64,000 bases of DNA from Streptomyces cavernae (GCF_004023625.1 NZ_RPDJ01000002.1:372001-436000), one strand, 5' to 3'; shown: positions 1 through 9,900, numbered from the stretch's first letter. The notes: generated from the sequence alone by a model not told the origin. Program-made: numbers and translations.

Positions 1-1045
1 ATGAAGGATCCGGTGGCAGAGGCGGCGGCGGTGGCCCCGGCTATTTGCAGGAGGCGCCGTCTGCTGACGGAGGAAGACATCGTGAACCTTTCGGTGAGGG
101 GAGAGATGTGGAGCCATACGTGGCAGGCGACGACATCACAGCGGAGCCGTTGGTGGCGGCCACCGTTCCTCTGCCGTGCCGGCGAGAACCGATGCGCGTG
201 AGAGTCCTCCGGCTCTGCGGTTGGTCCTGTTTGCTCGTCGGAACTCCGCCTGGAGTCGGCGACTGCGGGCCAGGCGGCAGCCCTGCTGGGCAACGAGGCC
301 TGGGATTCATGGAAGTCTCGGTCCCAGCAGCCCTCTCCACTGACACATGGGATGGATTAACGGACAGGAACGTTGCATCTGTCTAGTCCTGCGACACGAA
401 AGGCTTGGCTACTTGCGGGTTTGCGTCCGATGGAACCCGCCGTGGTGACTCCCACCGGTTCGCGGTGTCACCGGTACCGATGGGCTGGGCGCCCCGGAAC
501 ACCGGTCGCCACGGGCGCCAAGGTCGTCGACATAGCCGACACCAAAGGCGGCGGCGCGGCCCGTACGGCCCTCTTCCAGGCCAACGGACAGAAGGCCGCC
601 GAGGTCTCCTTCATCGGACACGCCAGAGGGGCAGCGGGGGCGAGCACGTGGGGAGCGGAGTGGCTCAGTTCTCCCCTCGCATGAGGCTGTCCACCGACCG
701 TGCCGCCGAGTACCGTCACCGTGGTCCGTGATCGTGCCGCCGGGACTGCGCGCGACGTCGTCCCTGACGAGCCCTGGTTCCGGCTGGAAGACTCCCGCCG
801 CTGACGGTCGGCGGGCTGGACGGGGCGGTCGCTGTGGCCACCACCGTCGCACCGCCGCCGTCACCGGGGCCGTGGTCCTCGGCCACGGCCCCGGCCTGGG
901 GCGCAGGGTTGTGACCCAGTGCTGCACTGCTGAACGGCTGTTTCGTTCAGCGGCATCAGGAGACGGTGAACATCTGGTGGTCGGCGCCGTCGAACGGGCG
1001 TTGCTCCAGCTGGTCGCCCTGGGCGCTGCCCGCGGTGAGGTCGGG
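1..1045. other. Region without a convincing gene
   Basis: I see no reading frame here with a start, a ribosome binding site and a recognisable product. A plus-strand open stretch at about 490-684 gives a plausible protein segment (FQANGQKAAEVSF and neighbours) that could be the tail of a decayed secreted or VCBS-like protein, but it has no start or family match that I can name. The region probably holds sequence downstream of the GH43 gene and relics. Confidence 0.45.
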
Positions 1046-2479
1046 TCAGTTCGTCACGCGGAAGGTGGCGTCGCTGCGTCCTGTCGCGGTGGTGATCGGA
1101 TCCAGGCGGAGTTGGTAGGCGTAGTGCCGGATGTAGCGGTCGGGGTGGTTGTAGGACTGGAAGGAGGACCAGTTGGAGTCGGCGAGGCCGGCGACCTGGC
1201 GGAAGGTGGCGTCCGCGGCGAACTGGGTGGTGCCGTCGTTGCGGACCAGCTGGAAGTCGTAGTCGGAGTGCCGCAGGAAGTGGCCGGGGAAGTTCACCGA
1301 CTCGAAGGAGACGGTGCCGGAGCCCGCCAGGCCGGGCCTGATCCGGAACTGGGAGTCCGGGCTGGTACTGACGTTCTGGTCGATGCGCACGTCGTAGTTG
1401 GCGTGCCGCACGTACCGGTCCTGGAAGTTGTACGACTGGAGCCGGTTGGCCGGGGTGCTGGGCCAGCGGGCGAGGACGCGGGACTCCTCGGCGGCCGTGA
1501 GGTTCAGGATCGAGCCGTGGCGCTTCTTGGTGATGCCCATGTTGTAGGTTCCCGACGCCGGAATCCGGTAGGTGCCGGGGGCGGAGGGGTTGGTCGTGGT
1601 GACCGGCATGTACCCGCCGCGGGAGGCGTACTGGTCGAGGTAGAGGGCCCACTCGTTGCGGTCGCGGAACTTCATCCACATCGGGCCTTCGACCTGTGAG
1701 CCGGTCAGGCCGATGCCGGAGAGGTTGCCGAGGCTGGTCCAGGTGCCGAGGATCGAGTTGCTGCCTTCGAGGGTGATCTGGCCGTCGCCGGAGGCCCGCA
1801 CGTAGCGGTAGTTGCCGACGCCGGCCGGCATCTCGACGATCTGGGTGTCGATGAGTTCCTGGGTGCCGGGGCGGTCGATGTAGATCTGCGGGGTGGTGAT
1901 GGTGCGGAAGTCGGTGGTGCGGGCGTAGAAGATGCGGTGCTTGGTCTTGCCGTCGAGGGGCACGTTCGTCGCCCAGTACAGGACGAAGTCGTTGGTGGCC
2001 GGGTTCCAGATCGCTTCCGGCGCCCAGGCGTTGCGTCCGTCGGGGATCGCGCCGGCGACGTTGAGCAGCCACGGCTCCGACCAGTTGATCAGGTCCGTCG
2101 ACTCCCACACCACGATGCTGCGGCTGCCGTTGTTGATGGAGCCGTCCACGGTCGACCCGCAGCCCCAGCACAGGTCGGTCGCGATGATCCAGTACTTGTC
2201 ACCGCCCGGCGATCTCACCAGTGCGGGGTCACGCACCCCCTTCGTGCCGACCGTGGAGCGCAGGATCGATGCTCCGTCGTTGAGGTCGTTCCAGTGCAGG
2301 CCGTCCGCGCTGTGCGCGAGGTACATCTGCTGACCGGTCGACCCCTCTCCGGTGAAGTGCAGCATCAGATAGCCCGGGTCGGCAGCGGCCGCCCGCTGAG
2401 GGGTGGCCAGCGAGTGGGAGGTGAAGAAGAGGCCGACGGCGACCAATGTCGCCGCGAGCCGGGTGAGCAGCCTTGGCAT
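1046..2479 (-). CDS. Secreted GH43-type glycosidase with C-terminal AbfB (CBM42) domain
   Basis: Predicted 477-residue exported enzyme acting outside the cell on arabinose- or xylose-containing polysaccharide. Residues 1-33 form a signal peptide (MPRLLTRLAATLVAVGLFF, ending near QRAAAAD). Residues 35-340 look like a five-bladed beta-propeller of the GH43 type, with candidate acidic residues in VRDPALV (Asp84), WAPEAIW (Glu155) and VEGPMW (Glu264). Residues 347-477 are an AbfB arabinose-binding trefoil with the repeated 'SYNxxxRYxRH' pattern (SYNFQDRYVRH, SVNFPGHFLRH, SYNHPDRYIRH). A longer open frame extends upstream, but only the ATG at 2479 gives a clean signal peptide. The gene follows a wrecked lectin gene on the same strand and lies divergent to a sigma factor with its own AbfB domain. 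Exact substrate (arabinofuranosidase, xylosidase or galactan enzyme) cannot be fixed from the sequence. Confidence 0.85.
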   Translation of the reverse strand: MPRLLTRLAATLVAVGLFFTSHSLATPQRAAAADPGYLMLHFTGEGSTGQQMYLAHSADGLHWNDLNDGASILRSTVGTKGVRDPALVRSPGGDKYWIIATDLCWGCGSTVDGSINNGSRSIVVWESTDLINWSEPWLLNVAGAIPDGRNAWAPEAIWNPATNDFVLYWATNVPLDGKTKHRIFYARTTDFRTITTPQIYIDRPGTQELIDTQIVEMPAGVGNYRYVRASGDGQITLEGSNSILGTWTSLGNLSGIGLTGSQVEGPMWMKFRDRNEWALYLDQYASRGGYMPVTTTNPSAPGTYRIPASGTYNMGITKKRHGSILNLTAAEESRVLARWPSTPANRLQSYNFQDRYVRHANYDVRIDQNVSTSPDSQFRIRPGLAGSGTVSFESVNFPGHFLRHSDYDFQLVRNDGTTQFAADATFRQVAGLADSNWSSFQSYNHPDRYIRHYAYQLRLDPITTATGRSDATFRVTN

Positions 2480-2496
2480 GTGCGTGTCCTGTCTTT

Positions 2497-2901
2497 CTAC
2501 GGGTGCCGGGCCGGGGTGGAAGCGGGGGCCGGACGCGTGACCACTGGAAGCCGCCGGCTGTGCCGCAGGTGCGTTGTCCGAGCAGGGCCAGGTCCGCGGT
2601 CGAGGCGCCGACGTCGTTGACACACTTGCCGCTGTGACGGGCTGATCCGGTGACAGCCGTCGGTCGCGACCCACGCGAACTGCTGGTCGTGCCGAGGCGG
2701 GAGGCGTACTGGAGTGATGCCTGTGCCATCGGCGGAACTGCCGAGCGGGTTCGGGAACGTCGTGGGGGCCGCCTGCGCGACGGGGGCAGCCGACCCCGTC
2801 CCGGCCGTCGCACCCCCGGCGAGGACGGCGAGCCCCGTCGCCGTGGAGAACGGCCGGGGGACGATCTGTTCCGCACCGGCGGATGCGGGAGCAATGCTCA
2901 T
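2497..2901 (-). pseudogene. Frameshifted secreted ricin-type lectin (CBM13) remnant
   Basis: The frame opens at the ATG at 2901 behind an AAGGA site and encodes a secretion signal (about 45 residues, ending ...APVAQA) and then PTTFPNPLGSSADGTGI. Lectin-like segments follow in different frames: QQFAWVATDGCHRI in one, then HSGKCVNDVGASTADLALL and QRTCGTAGGFQW in another. Together these match the 'QQF ... SGKCLDV ... STADG ... QW' pattern of a ricin-type trefoil repeat. At least one frameshift separates them and only about one repeat is left before the GH43 start. The remnant sits directly downstream of a good promoter, so it was probably the first gene of the GH43 transcript. The decay is seen directly; the original enzyme partner of the lectin domain is unknown. 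Confidence 0.7.
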
Positions 2902-2974
2902 GACAGAGACATCCTTGTTTCATGTCGCGGAGCGGAAGCGGATGCGAGCCGGAAGTGCCGGTGAGTGGGCACTC

Positions 2975-3003
2975 TGTTCGATATGTCGGACATTGTTCGT
3001 GAA
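2975..3003. promoter_or_regulatory. 29-bp conserved motif, copy A
   Basis: Pattern: TGTTCGA, two variable bases, TG, a pyrimidine, then CGGACATTGTTCGT and a purine-AA. Copy B at 5021-5049 agrees at 25 of 29 positions. Copy A lies just downstream of a minus-strand promoter (3042-3013) and upstream of the lectin remnant and GH43, which is the position of a repressor site. TGTTCG occurs twice as a direct repeat. The binding protein is unknown. Confidence 0.6.
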
Positions 3004-3012
3004 TCCGGCGAA

Positions 3013-3042
3013 AAGTTAGAGGGATGTAAAAGCAGGTGTCAA
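3013..3042 (-). promoter_or_regulatory. Promoter for lectin remnant-GH43 transcript
   Basis: On the minus strand TTGACA (3042-3037) is followed after 18 bp by TAACTT (3018-3013), a good vegetative sigma-type pair. Initiation would fall near 3005, so the conserved 29-bp motif would overlap the start of the transcript. Confidence 0.5.
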
Positions 3043-3261
3043 GAGAGATGAAGGCAGCGGAAACACCGTGGCCTCCGTCTGTCCTCGGGATGGGGTGTAC
3101 GCACAGGAGACGCATCGGCGCGTCGCGTATAACGGAAAACACGGAACGGACGAAGGCGTGGGGCGGCACCGGAGCAGCGACCCACGCACATCCTCCGGAT
3201 ACGCTCCTGACACACTGTCGTCCTCGACACATCGGCAAGGTGACGGGACGGGTGGGGTGGG

Positions 3262-4815
3262 GTGCGCTCGCAGGACAGGCGGGAACGGCCGGATGTCACT
3301 GTCGTCATGGCGGCGCGGGCCGGCGACCGGCAGGCCTCGGAACAGCTGATACGGGACTGTCTGCCGTTGGTCTACAACATCGTCGGGCGGGCGCTGGACG
3401 GGCACAGCGACGTCGACGACGTGGTCCAGGAGACGATGATGCGGGTCCTGGACGGGTTGCCCGGACTGGAGCAACCGGATCGGTTCCGGTCCTGGCTCGT
3501 CGCCATCACCGTGCGACAGATCCGTGACCGGTGGCGCAGAGGGCGCACCTGGCTCACTGCGGAACCCCTGGAGGAGAACGCCCGGGAAACAGACCCGCAG
3601 GCCGATTTCTCCGACCTGGCGATTCTGCGGCTTGCGCTGTCGGACCAGCGGCGTGAAGCGGTGGAGGCGACCCGCTGGCTGGAGGACGAGGAACGCGAGG
3701 TGCTCGCGCTGTGGTGGATGGAGTGCGCAGGTGAACTGACCCGCGGCGAACTCTCGGGGGCATGCGGCCTCACCCCGCAGCATGCTGCGGTTCGAATCCA
3801 GCGGGTCAAGGAACGGCTGGAGACGGCGCGCACCGTTGTACGAGCAGTGACGGCCTCACCGCGCTGCCCGGACCTGGCCGCCGTGCTCGCCTCGTGGGAC
3901 GGGCGGCCGTCCGCGCTGTGGCGCAAGCGGCTGGCACGCCATGTCCGGGACTGTCCGCAGTGCCTGTTGAGCTCGTCCGACCTGATACCGGCAGAGGGGC
4001 TGCTGGCCGGCCTCGCGTTGGTGCCGATGCCGGTCGGACTGGTCGGCCTGGTGCTGGCCAGGACGCTGGGGGCGGACTCGGCCGGGGCGACCGTTGGCGC
4101 GGGCACGGGTACGGCGAGCGGCGCAAGTCGTATGGTGCGGACGATCGGCAGGCTGGCCGCCAAGCCCGCGGCGACGGCAGCCGCAGGTGCCGTCACGCTC
4201 GCTGCTGCCGGAGTGGCCTGGTACACCGCCGCGGGGTCACACGAGCCGGTCCCGCGGCCCGCCGTCGCGGCCCCGCTGCCGTCCGCCGCCTCGTCCATGC
4301 CGCCGTCCCCGAGAACGTCCGCCTCACCGACACCCACACCGACGCCGACAGCATCCCCGGCGACGACCGCTGAGGCGCGGTTTTCGGGGCGGCATGCCCT
4401 ACGGTCGGTCGACAACCCCGGCGAGCACGTGAGCCAGTCCGGCCGACTCGGCATCCTGGGCCCGGTCGGCGCCACCAGTTCCGCGGCCACCCGCCAGGCG
4501 GCCACCTTCACCTTCGTTCCCGGCCTGGCCGACCCCAGCTGCTACTCACTCAGGGACGCCACGGGCAGGTATCTGCGGCACTACGCCTTCCGCATCCGGC
4601 TGGACACCGACGACGGATCCGCCATCTTCCAGAAGGACGCCACCTTCTGCCCCCGTTCCGGTTCCACGGCCGGTTCGGTCTCCCTGGAGTCGTACAACTA
4701 CCCCGGCCGCTACCTCCGCCACCGGGACAACCTCCAGCTGTGGCTCGACCCTTCCGAGAACACGGCCGCGCACCGGGCCAGCCGCTCCTTCGTCCTCGTG
4801 GCGCCCTGGACCTGA
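3262..4815 (+). CDS. ECF sigma factor fused to zinc-finger anti-sigma motif, membrane helix and extracellular AbfB domain
   Basis: A 517-residue one-chain sensor and transcription factor. Sigma region 2 spans about residues 28-95 (DVDDVVQETMMRVLDG) and sigma region 4 about 130-190. A ZAS-type zinc motif follows, HVRDCPQC (His227, Cys231, Cys234), as in anti-sigma factors. There are hydrophobic stretches at 244-268 and 303-325, and the second is the likely membrane helix. A Pro/Ser/Thr linker (329-370) leads to an AbfB domain (372-517: RYLRHYAFRIRLD, ESYNYPGRYLRH). The topology would put the sigma part in the cytoplasm and the AbfB domain outside, so binding of arabinose-containing polymer could release sigma activity (inference). 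The GTG start at 3262 keeps all of sigma region 2. Sigma factors with C-terminal carbohydrate-binding extensions are known in actinomycetes. The neighbouring GH43 carries the same domain, which suggests it is a target. Confidence 0.88.
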   Translation: MRSQDRRERPDVTVVMAARAGDRQASEQLIRDCLPLVYNIVGRALDGHSDVDDVVQETMMRVLDGLPGLEQPDRFRSWLVAITVRQIRDRWRRGRTWLTAEPLEENARETDPQADFSDLAILRLALSDQRREAVEATRWLEDEEREVLALWWMECAGELTRGELSGACGLTPQHAAVRIQRVKERLETARTVVRAVTASPRCPDLAAVLASWDGRPSALWRKRLARHVRDCPQCLLSSSDLIPAEGLLAGLALVPMPVGLVGLVLARTLGADSAGATVGAGTGTASGASRMVRTIGRLAAKPAATAAAGAVTLAAAGVAWYTAAGSHEPVPRPAVAAPLPSAASSMPPSPRTSASPTPTPTPTASPATTAEARFSGRHALRSVDNPGEHVSQSGRLGILGPVGATSSAATRQAATFTFVPGLADPSCYSLRDATGRYLRHYAFRIRLDTDDGSAIFQKDATFCPRSGSTAGSVSLESYNYPGRYLRHRDNLQLWLDPSENTAAHRASRSFVLVAPWT

Positions 4816-4838
4816 CGCTGAACGGCCTTAGGGGTGCC

Positions 4839-5006
4839 TTAGGGGTCCTTGCACTATGCCCGCCCGGGTCGCGTGGTCTGGCACCGCACCTCGCCGCGTT
4901 GCCGGAGAGCCCAGGTAGCGGATCTACCTGGGCTCTCCGGCGCCTTGCGATGCACGGCACCAGACCACGCGACCTCATCGGACGCTCATAGTGCAAGGAC
5001 CCCTTA
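4839..5006. mobile_element. MITE-like palindromic element, copy 1
   Basis: Terminal inverted repeats GGGGTCCTTGCACTATG (4842-4858) and its complement (4987-5003) are flanked by TTA on both sides (4839-4841, 5004-5006), a 3-bp target duplication. The interior is itself largely palindromic, with a 15-bp perfect stem (GGAGAGCCCAGGTAG) around a CGGAT loop, so the whole 162 bp can fold into one long hairpin. It encodes no transposase. A second copy is at 31407-31610. Target size and repeat type would suit mobilisation by an IS5-type transposase (inference). Short open frames inside it are not genes. Confidence 0.8.
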
Positions 5007-5020
5007 GCCCTGAAGGAAGT

Positions 5021-5049
5021 TGTTCGACCTGCCGGACATTGTTCGTAAA
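5021..5049 (+). promoter_or_regulatory. 29-bp conserved motif, copy B
   Basis: Second copy of the motif at 2975-3003, with four differences in 29 bases. It begins 15 bp after the MITE and lies about 130 bp ahead of the LamG gene. Two TTGAC-type hexamers follow (5053, 5059), but I see no clear -10 partner. Presence ahead of two secreted carbohydrate-active genes suggests one shared regulator. Confidence 0.55.
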
Positions 5050-5177
5050 GTGTTGACGTTGACTCACGACTCAATCCACACTCACGCAGCGCGATGTCAT
5101 ACGGGCGGCACGACAGCACCTCGGCCGAGGTCGTGAGCCCTCTCCTCAGGCATGCCTTCGTCACGAGATGTGAACCC

Positions 5178-6128
5178 ATGCACAAGGTGAGACCTCGGCG
5201 CCGCCGAAGATTTCGGCCGGGCGCCGCTGCAACCGTGGCCGCCGCCGCGCTCCTGGCTGGTGCCCTGGGCCTGTCGGCTCCCGCCCAGGCGGCCGAAATC
5301 ACCGACGGTCTGGCTCTCTGGTACAAACTCGACGCCACCTCGGGCACCGTGGCGGTGGACTCCTCGGGCAACGGCCGTAACGGAACCGTCAACGGCACCG
5401 CGGGCTGGTCGGGCTCCGGGGAAGGGCTCACGTTCAACGGCTCCGACACCTACATCAAGGTGCCGGACAACATCATGAGCGGCATGAACTCGATCACCGT
5501 CTCGATGGACGCGCAGATCGACGCGGCCCAGGCCACGCCGTACTTCCTCTACGGCTTCGGCAACACCGGCAACGGTGCCGGGAACGGGTACCTGTTCACC
5601 ACCGGCAACTCGTACCGGACCGCCGTCGCGTCCGGGGGTTTCTCCACCGAGCAGAACACCCGGACCTCCGCCGCGCTGCCGCGCTCGGTCTGGAAGCACG
5701 TCACCTGCACCCAGACCGGAACCACGGGCGTCCTCTACCAGGACGGCGTGGAGGTGGCCCGCAACACGTCGGTCACCGTCACCCCCGGTTCCATCGGGTC
5801 GGGCATCACCACGGCCAACTACATCGGCAAGTCGCTGTACAGCAGTGACAAGCCCTTCAAGGGCAAGATGCGCGACTTCCGGGTCTACAACCGCGCGCTG
5901 ACGCCCATCGAGGTCTTCGAACTCAGCGGGAACACCACGGGCATCACCGCGGCCACCCACCCCTCGCTGAAGATCGACGCCCTCATCGACGACGCCAACA
6001 GCAGGATCACGCTGCCGATGAAGGCGGGCGCGGAACTCACCGCGCTCGCCCCGCAGTTCGCCCTCGCCCAGGGCGCGACAACCAGCCCGGCCTCCGGCAC
6101 CCCGCGGGCGGTCAGCCCCTGGGCCTGA
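5178..6128 (+). CDS. Secreted LamG-domain protein, C-terminally truncated
   Basis: The 316-residue product starts with a classical signal peptide (MHKVRPRRRRRF, then an alanine-rich core ending PAQAAE). I chose the ATG at 5178 for this reason; an upstream ATG at 5094 would add a non-signal leader. Residues 35-255 form a LamG/concanavalin-like domain (GLALWYKLDATSGTVAVDSS, VWKHVTCTQTG, MRDFRVYNRALTPIEV). After that comes the linker seen in actinomycete arabinan- or xylan-active enzymes (ITLPMKAGAELTALAPQF, SPASGTPR). The protein then stops at AVSPWA, where the family normally continues into an Ig-like stretch and a catalytic domain. No catalytic domain follows downstream, so this is probably the front end of a broken enzyme. 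It may still bind polysaccharide. Confidence 0.75.
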   Translation: MHKVRPRRRRRFRPGAAATVAAAALLAGALGLSAPAQAAEITDGLALWYKLDATSGTVAVDSSGNGRNGTVNGTAGWSGSGEGLTFNGSDTYIKVPDNIMSGMNSITVSMDAQIDAAQATPYFLYGFGNTGNGAGNGYLFTTGNSYRTAVASGGFSTEQNTRTSAALPRSVWKHVTCTQTGTTGVLYQDGVEVARNTSVTVTPGSIGSGITTANYIGKSLYSSDKPFKGKMRDFRVYNRALTPIEVFELSGNTTGITAATHPSLKIDALIDDANSRITLPMKAGAELTALAPQFALAQGATTSPASGTPRAVSPWA

Positions 6129-6996
6129 TCGCGGTCCGATCGCCAGGTGGCCCGCACCGCGAAACCCCTGCGGGCCACCGGCCTGGCCCGGCGGCCGTAC
6201 TACCTCCGACACGCCGGGATCTCCGGCTGCGCACCGGCATCAGGCCGGAGCCGGTACCGGTTGCGCAGTGAAGCCGAAAGCAAGGTCCAGGCGACGTGCG
6301 GGGGACGTGAGGAAATTGGAGCGGACCCGCAGGAAGCCGGGCGGCCTGACCGGCGGCGCCGTCACCCTCCACCCCGCCCCGGCCTGCCGGGCACCGCTCT
6401 CCGGCCGCTCGTTCGGCTTGAGATGTCGAACGTCGAGCAGGGTAGGTCATCAGAGGCTCGTGTACGTCGGTTGTGACGGGCCCGGGCGATTGGCATGTTG
6501 GCACATGCGCCCAGTCTCGGTCGCCGGCCGCCCACCGAGTGTTCGGGAGCTGCGCCATGACACGCGGTTCCTTTGTTCTCGCTGTGACTCAGTGGTGCGC
6601 ACGGATATCAGCAGCCACACCAACGCCAGGCACGTCCACTACATGAGGTGGGTGAAAGCGGCGGTGGGTGAGACCGCGGTCCATGGGATGCCCACTACGA
6701 CGCGGGCACCGCCTGGCGGGGTGTTGCCTCGTACGGCCTCGCCACCCGCTGTCGTCGAAGTCCGAGAGAATCCGGCCGTTTCCCGGCCACCGCTCCTCGC
6801 CCCACCAAGCCGGACAGTGTCAAGCACGCCCATGAGCCTCGTCCTCCCGTGTCACCCGGCCGTCCTTCCCATCCGCGAGTCACCGGGCCGACCACCGCCA
6901 TCAGCACCGGCGGCACGCCCCGACGAGGCATCGCCGACCTCATGACCGCCTCGATGGATCTCGATCTGCGGGTCGGGGAACAGGCCGGCCGCACCC
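6129..6996. other. Intergenic region, no gene seen
   Basis: Open frames exist here (for example plus 6268-6945), but their amino acid composition is that of random GC-rich frames and none has a ribosome binding site or recognisable motif. The missing catalytic part of the LamG protein is not found here. Confidence 0.5.
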
Positions 6997-9900
6997 TCAG
7001 TCGGCCCGGCCCTTTCCGGCCATGCCCCGGAGTTCGTCAACGGCCAGGCGCAGCTCGTGGTCGAGCCGGGCCAGAGCGTCATCGCCAGTCGACATCGGGG
7101 AGCGAGTGTGCGCGGCTTGTTCGAGGCGCCGGCAGAGGTCCGCGGCGCGGGAGGCCCCGATGGTGGCGCAGCTGCCCTGGAGGCGATGCGCCGCCATGCC
7201 CGCCGTGTGGAAGTCCCCCGCGTCCACGGCGTCCCGGAGACGTCGCAGGGTCTCCGGGGCCGCGGTGGCAAAGGCCTCGGCGATCTCGGCGACTGCCTCC
7301 GGGGGCATGTCCGACAGCTGTGCGGTGATCTCCGGTTCCTCCGGCCCGGTGGGCTCGCCGGTGCGCATCCCCGTCCAGACGGGGACCCGGGCGAGCACCT
7401 GCTGCCAGTCCACGGGTTTGGTGAGGTGGTCGTCCATGCCCGCCTCCAGACAACGGGCGCGGTCGTCCGGCATGGCCGCCGCCGTCATGGCGACGATCGC
7501 AGCGCGTTCACCGTCCGGCTGGCGCCGCCGGATCTCGGTGGTGGCCGCGAGGCCGTCCATCCCGGGGAGCTGGCAGTCCATGAGAACGAGGTCGTACCGG
7601 CCGTGGAGCGCCGACCGCACCGCCTGCTCGCCGTCGCCGACCACGTCGACATGGTGGCCGGCCCGCCGCAGCACCAGCTGGGCCACCTGGGAGCTGACTT
7701 CGTCGTCCTCGGCGACCAGGATGCGAACCGTCGTCTCCGCGGCGGTGGACGCCCGGTGCCCCGCCCTGGGCACGCTGTGCTGCGCAGTGTCCGGGTGGCC
7801 CCCCTGGTCGCCGTCCGTACCCAGGGTGTTCTCGACCGCCGCCAGCAGTCGGCGGCGGCTCACCGGGCGGGTGACCGACTGGACGGCCCGCTCCTGCGGA
7901 CGGGAGGCGGCCGGCCATGCGGCCCCGGTGCGTCCCGGGCTGAGCAGCACGATGACACCGGTGGCACCGAGCAGGGGGTCGGTGAGGACGGCTTCGGCGA
8001 GCGAGCCGCCTCCGTCGAGCGTCATATGCAGGTCGATCACGGCCAGGTCGAAGGGCGTCTCGTCGGCAGCCGCGCTGCGCAGCGCCGCCAGGGCAGCCGC
8101 CGCGTCCGCCGCCTGGTCCACCGCCAGACCCGCGCCGGTCAGCATGCGGTCGGCCAGGGCGCGGCTCTCGTCGTCCGCGTCCGCGATGATCACGCGGCGG
8201 CCGCCCAGCTGTCCGGTGGCTGGGGCGGTCCCCCTGAGGACGGGCACCGGCAGGGTCACCCAGAAGCGGCTTCCCACTCCCTTCACGCTGTCCAGCCCGA
8301 TCCTGCCTCCCATCAACTCGACCAGCTGCTGGCTGATGGCGAGGCCCAGACCGCTGCCGCCGGTGCGGCGGGTGATAGGGGAATCCAACTGGCGGAAGGT
8401 CTCGAAGACGCGGTCGCGGTCCTCGGGGTCGACCCCGATGCCCGTGTCGGTGACGGTGAACCGCAGGACCGCCGGGTCGCCGGCCGGTGGACCGCCCGGC
8501 GCGGAGGCCGGCCCCTCCAGCGCGACCTTCAGGTCGATACCGCCCTGGACGGTGAACTTCAGCGCGTTGCCGAGGATGTTGGTAAGCACCTGCCGGAGCC
8601 GCACCGGATCGCCCAGGACGTGCTGGGGCAGGTCCTCGGCGAGGTGCAGTGTGAGCCACAGCCCCTGCCGGTGGGCGTGCGGGGCGAACGGCGCCACCAC
8701 CTCGTCGCACAGCCGCGGCAGGTCGAAGGGCACGGTCTCGATGCGCAGCCGACCGGCCTCGATCTTCGACAGGTCGAGGAAGTCGTCCAGCAGACGGAGG
8801 AGGTTCTGCGCGGACTCCTGCACGGTGCCCGCGTAGTGCCGCTGCTCGTCGTCCAGCCGGGTGTCGAGCAGCAGGGTGTTCATCCCCAGGACGCCGTTGA
8901 TCGGCGTGCGGATCTCATGGCTGACCTTGGCCAGGAACTCGGACTTCGCCGCTGACGCGGTCACGGCCTCGTCCCGGGCCCGGGCCAGTGCCTGCGCGTA
9001 CCGTGCCAGGGTCCGCTGCGCCCGCCGACGGCCGCGGCTGGTGTGGATCTGGAAGGCCAGCCCGACCAGGATCAGTCCGGCGAGGAGGGCCGCGACGGTC
9101 AGCACCCGGTTGCGCAGCCGTCCGGCGGAGGCCAGCGCCTCGCCGGCGGGCACCTCCGCGGTGACCGTCCACCCGATGCCGGGAATGGGCCGGGAGGCCG
9201 ACAGCACCAGCCCGTCCAAGCCGCGCTGGGTGGTGAAGAGCGTACGGCCGGCCAGTGCCGCGTCCACCCGGGGGTCCTCGCGCAGGGAGGTGAGCGCGTA
9301 CAACCTGCCCCTCGGGTCGGCCACCAGGACACCGGTCTGGTCCGTGATGAGCAGTTGGATGCCCTGGGCCGCGGCCGCCTCCGAGGCGAAGGTCTGGATG
9401 GCGTCCAGGCTGTAGACGACGGCCAGGATGCCGACCTGCCGGCCGCGGGTGTCCCGGATCGGGGCTGCGACGGCCACCGCCCGCGACACGCCCCGCATGG
9501 CGGGCGTGTACGCCTGGGACACATAGGCCTGTTTCTGCCTGCTGACCGCGCGGTACCAGTCGGTGCCTCGCACGTCCGATATCAGCTCGCTGGGCGGTTG
9601 CGCGCCGATCAGCCGTCCGTCGGCTCGGGTGACGATCACGCCGCTGATGCCGGCCCGCATCCGCGCCAGTTCGCGGAGGGTGCCGGCCAGGGCCGGCGCG
9701 GGCGTGCCGGAGCCCGGGGCAACCGCGGAGCGGACGCCCGGCCGTTCGGCGTACGCGCTGACGAGCTGCTTCAAGGAGCCGATCTGCTGCTCCACCACGA
9801 CCTGGCTCACCGAGGCCGTCGTCTGGACCCGGTCGCGTACCTCACTGCGTACCGCCTGATCGGACAGCCTGATGCTGGAGGAGGTCAGGAGGCCGAGCGG

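Noticed and set aside
728-1699. Long plus-strand open frame opposite the GH43 gene
   Set aside because: It is antisense to the AbfB and propeller coding sequence, is Val/Gly/Arg-rich and has no recognisable motif.
3786-3800. tRNA T-loop-like GGTTCGAATCC
   Set aside because: It lies inside the sigma factor reading frame, and no acceptor stem, D arm or anticodon arm can be drawn around it.
6268-6945. 225-codon open frame after the LamG gene
   Set aside because: No ribosome binding site, random-looking composition, no family motif; GC-rich DNA gives such frames by chance.
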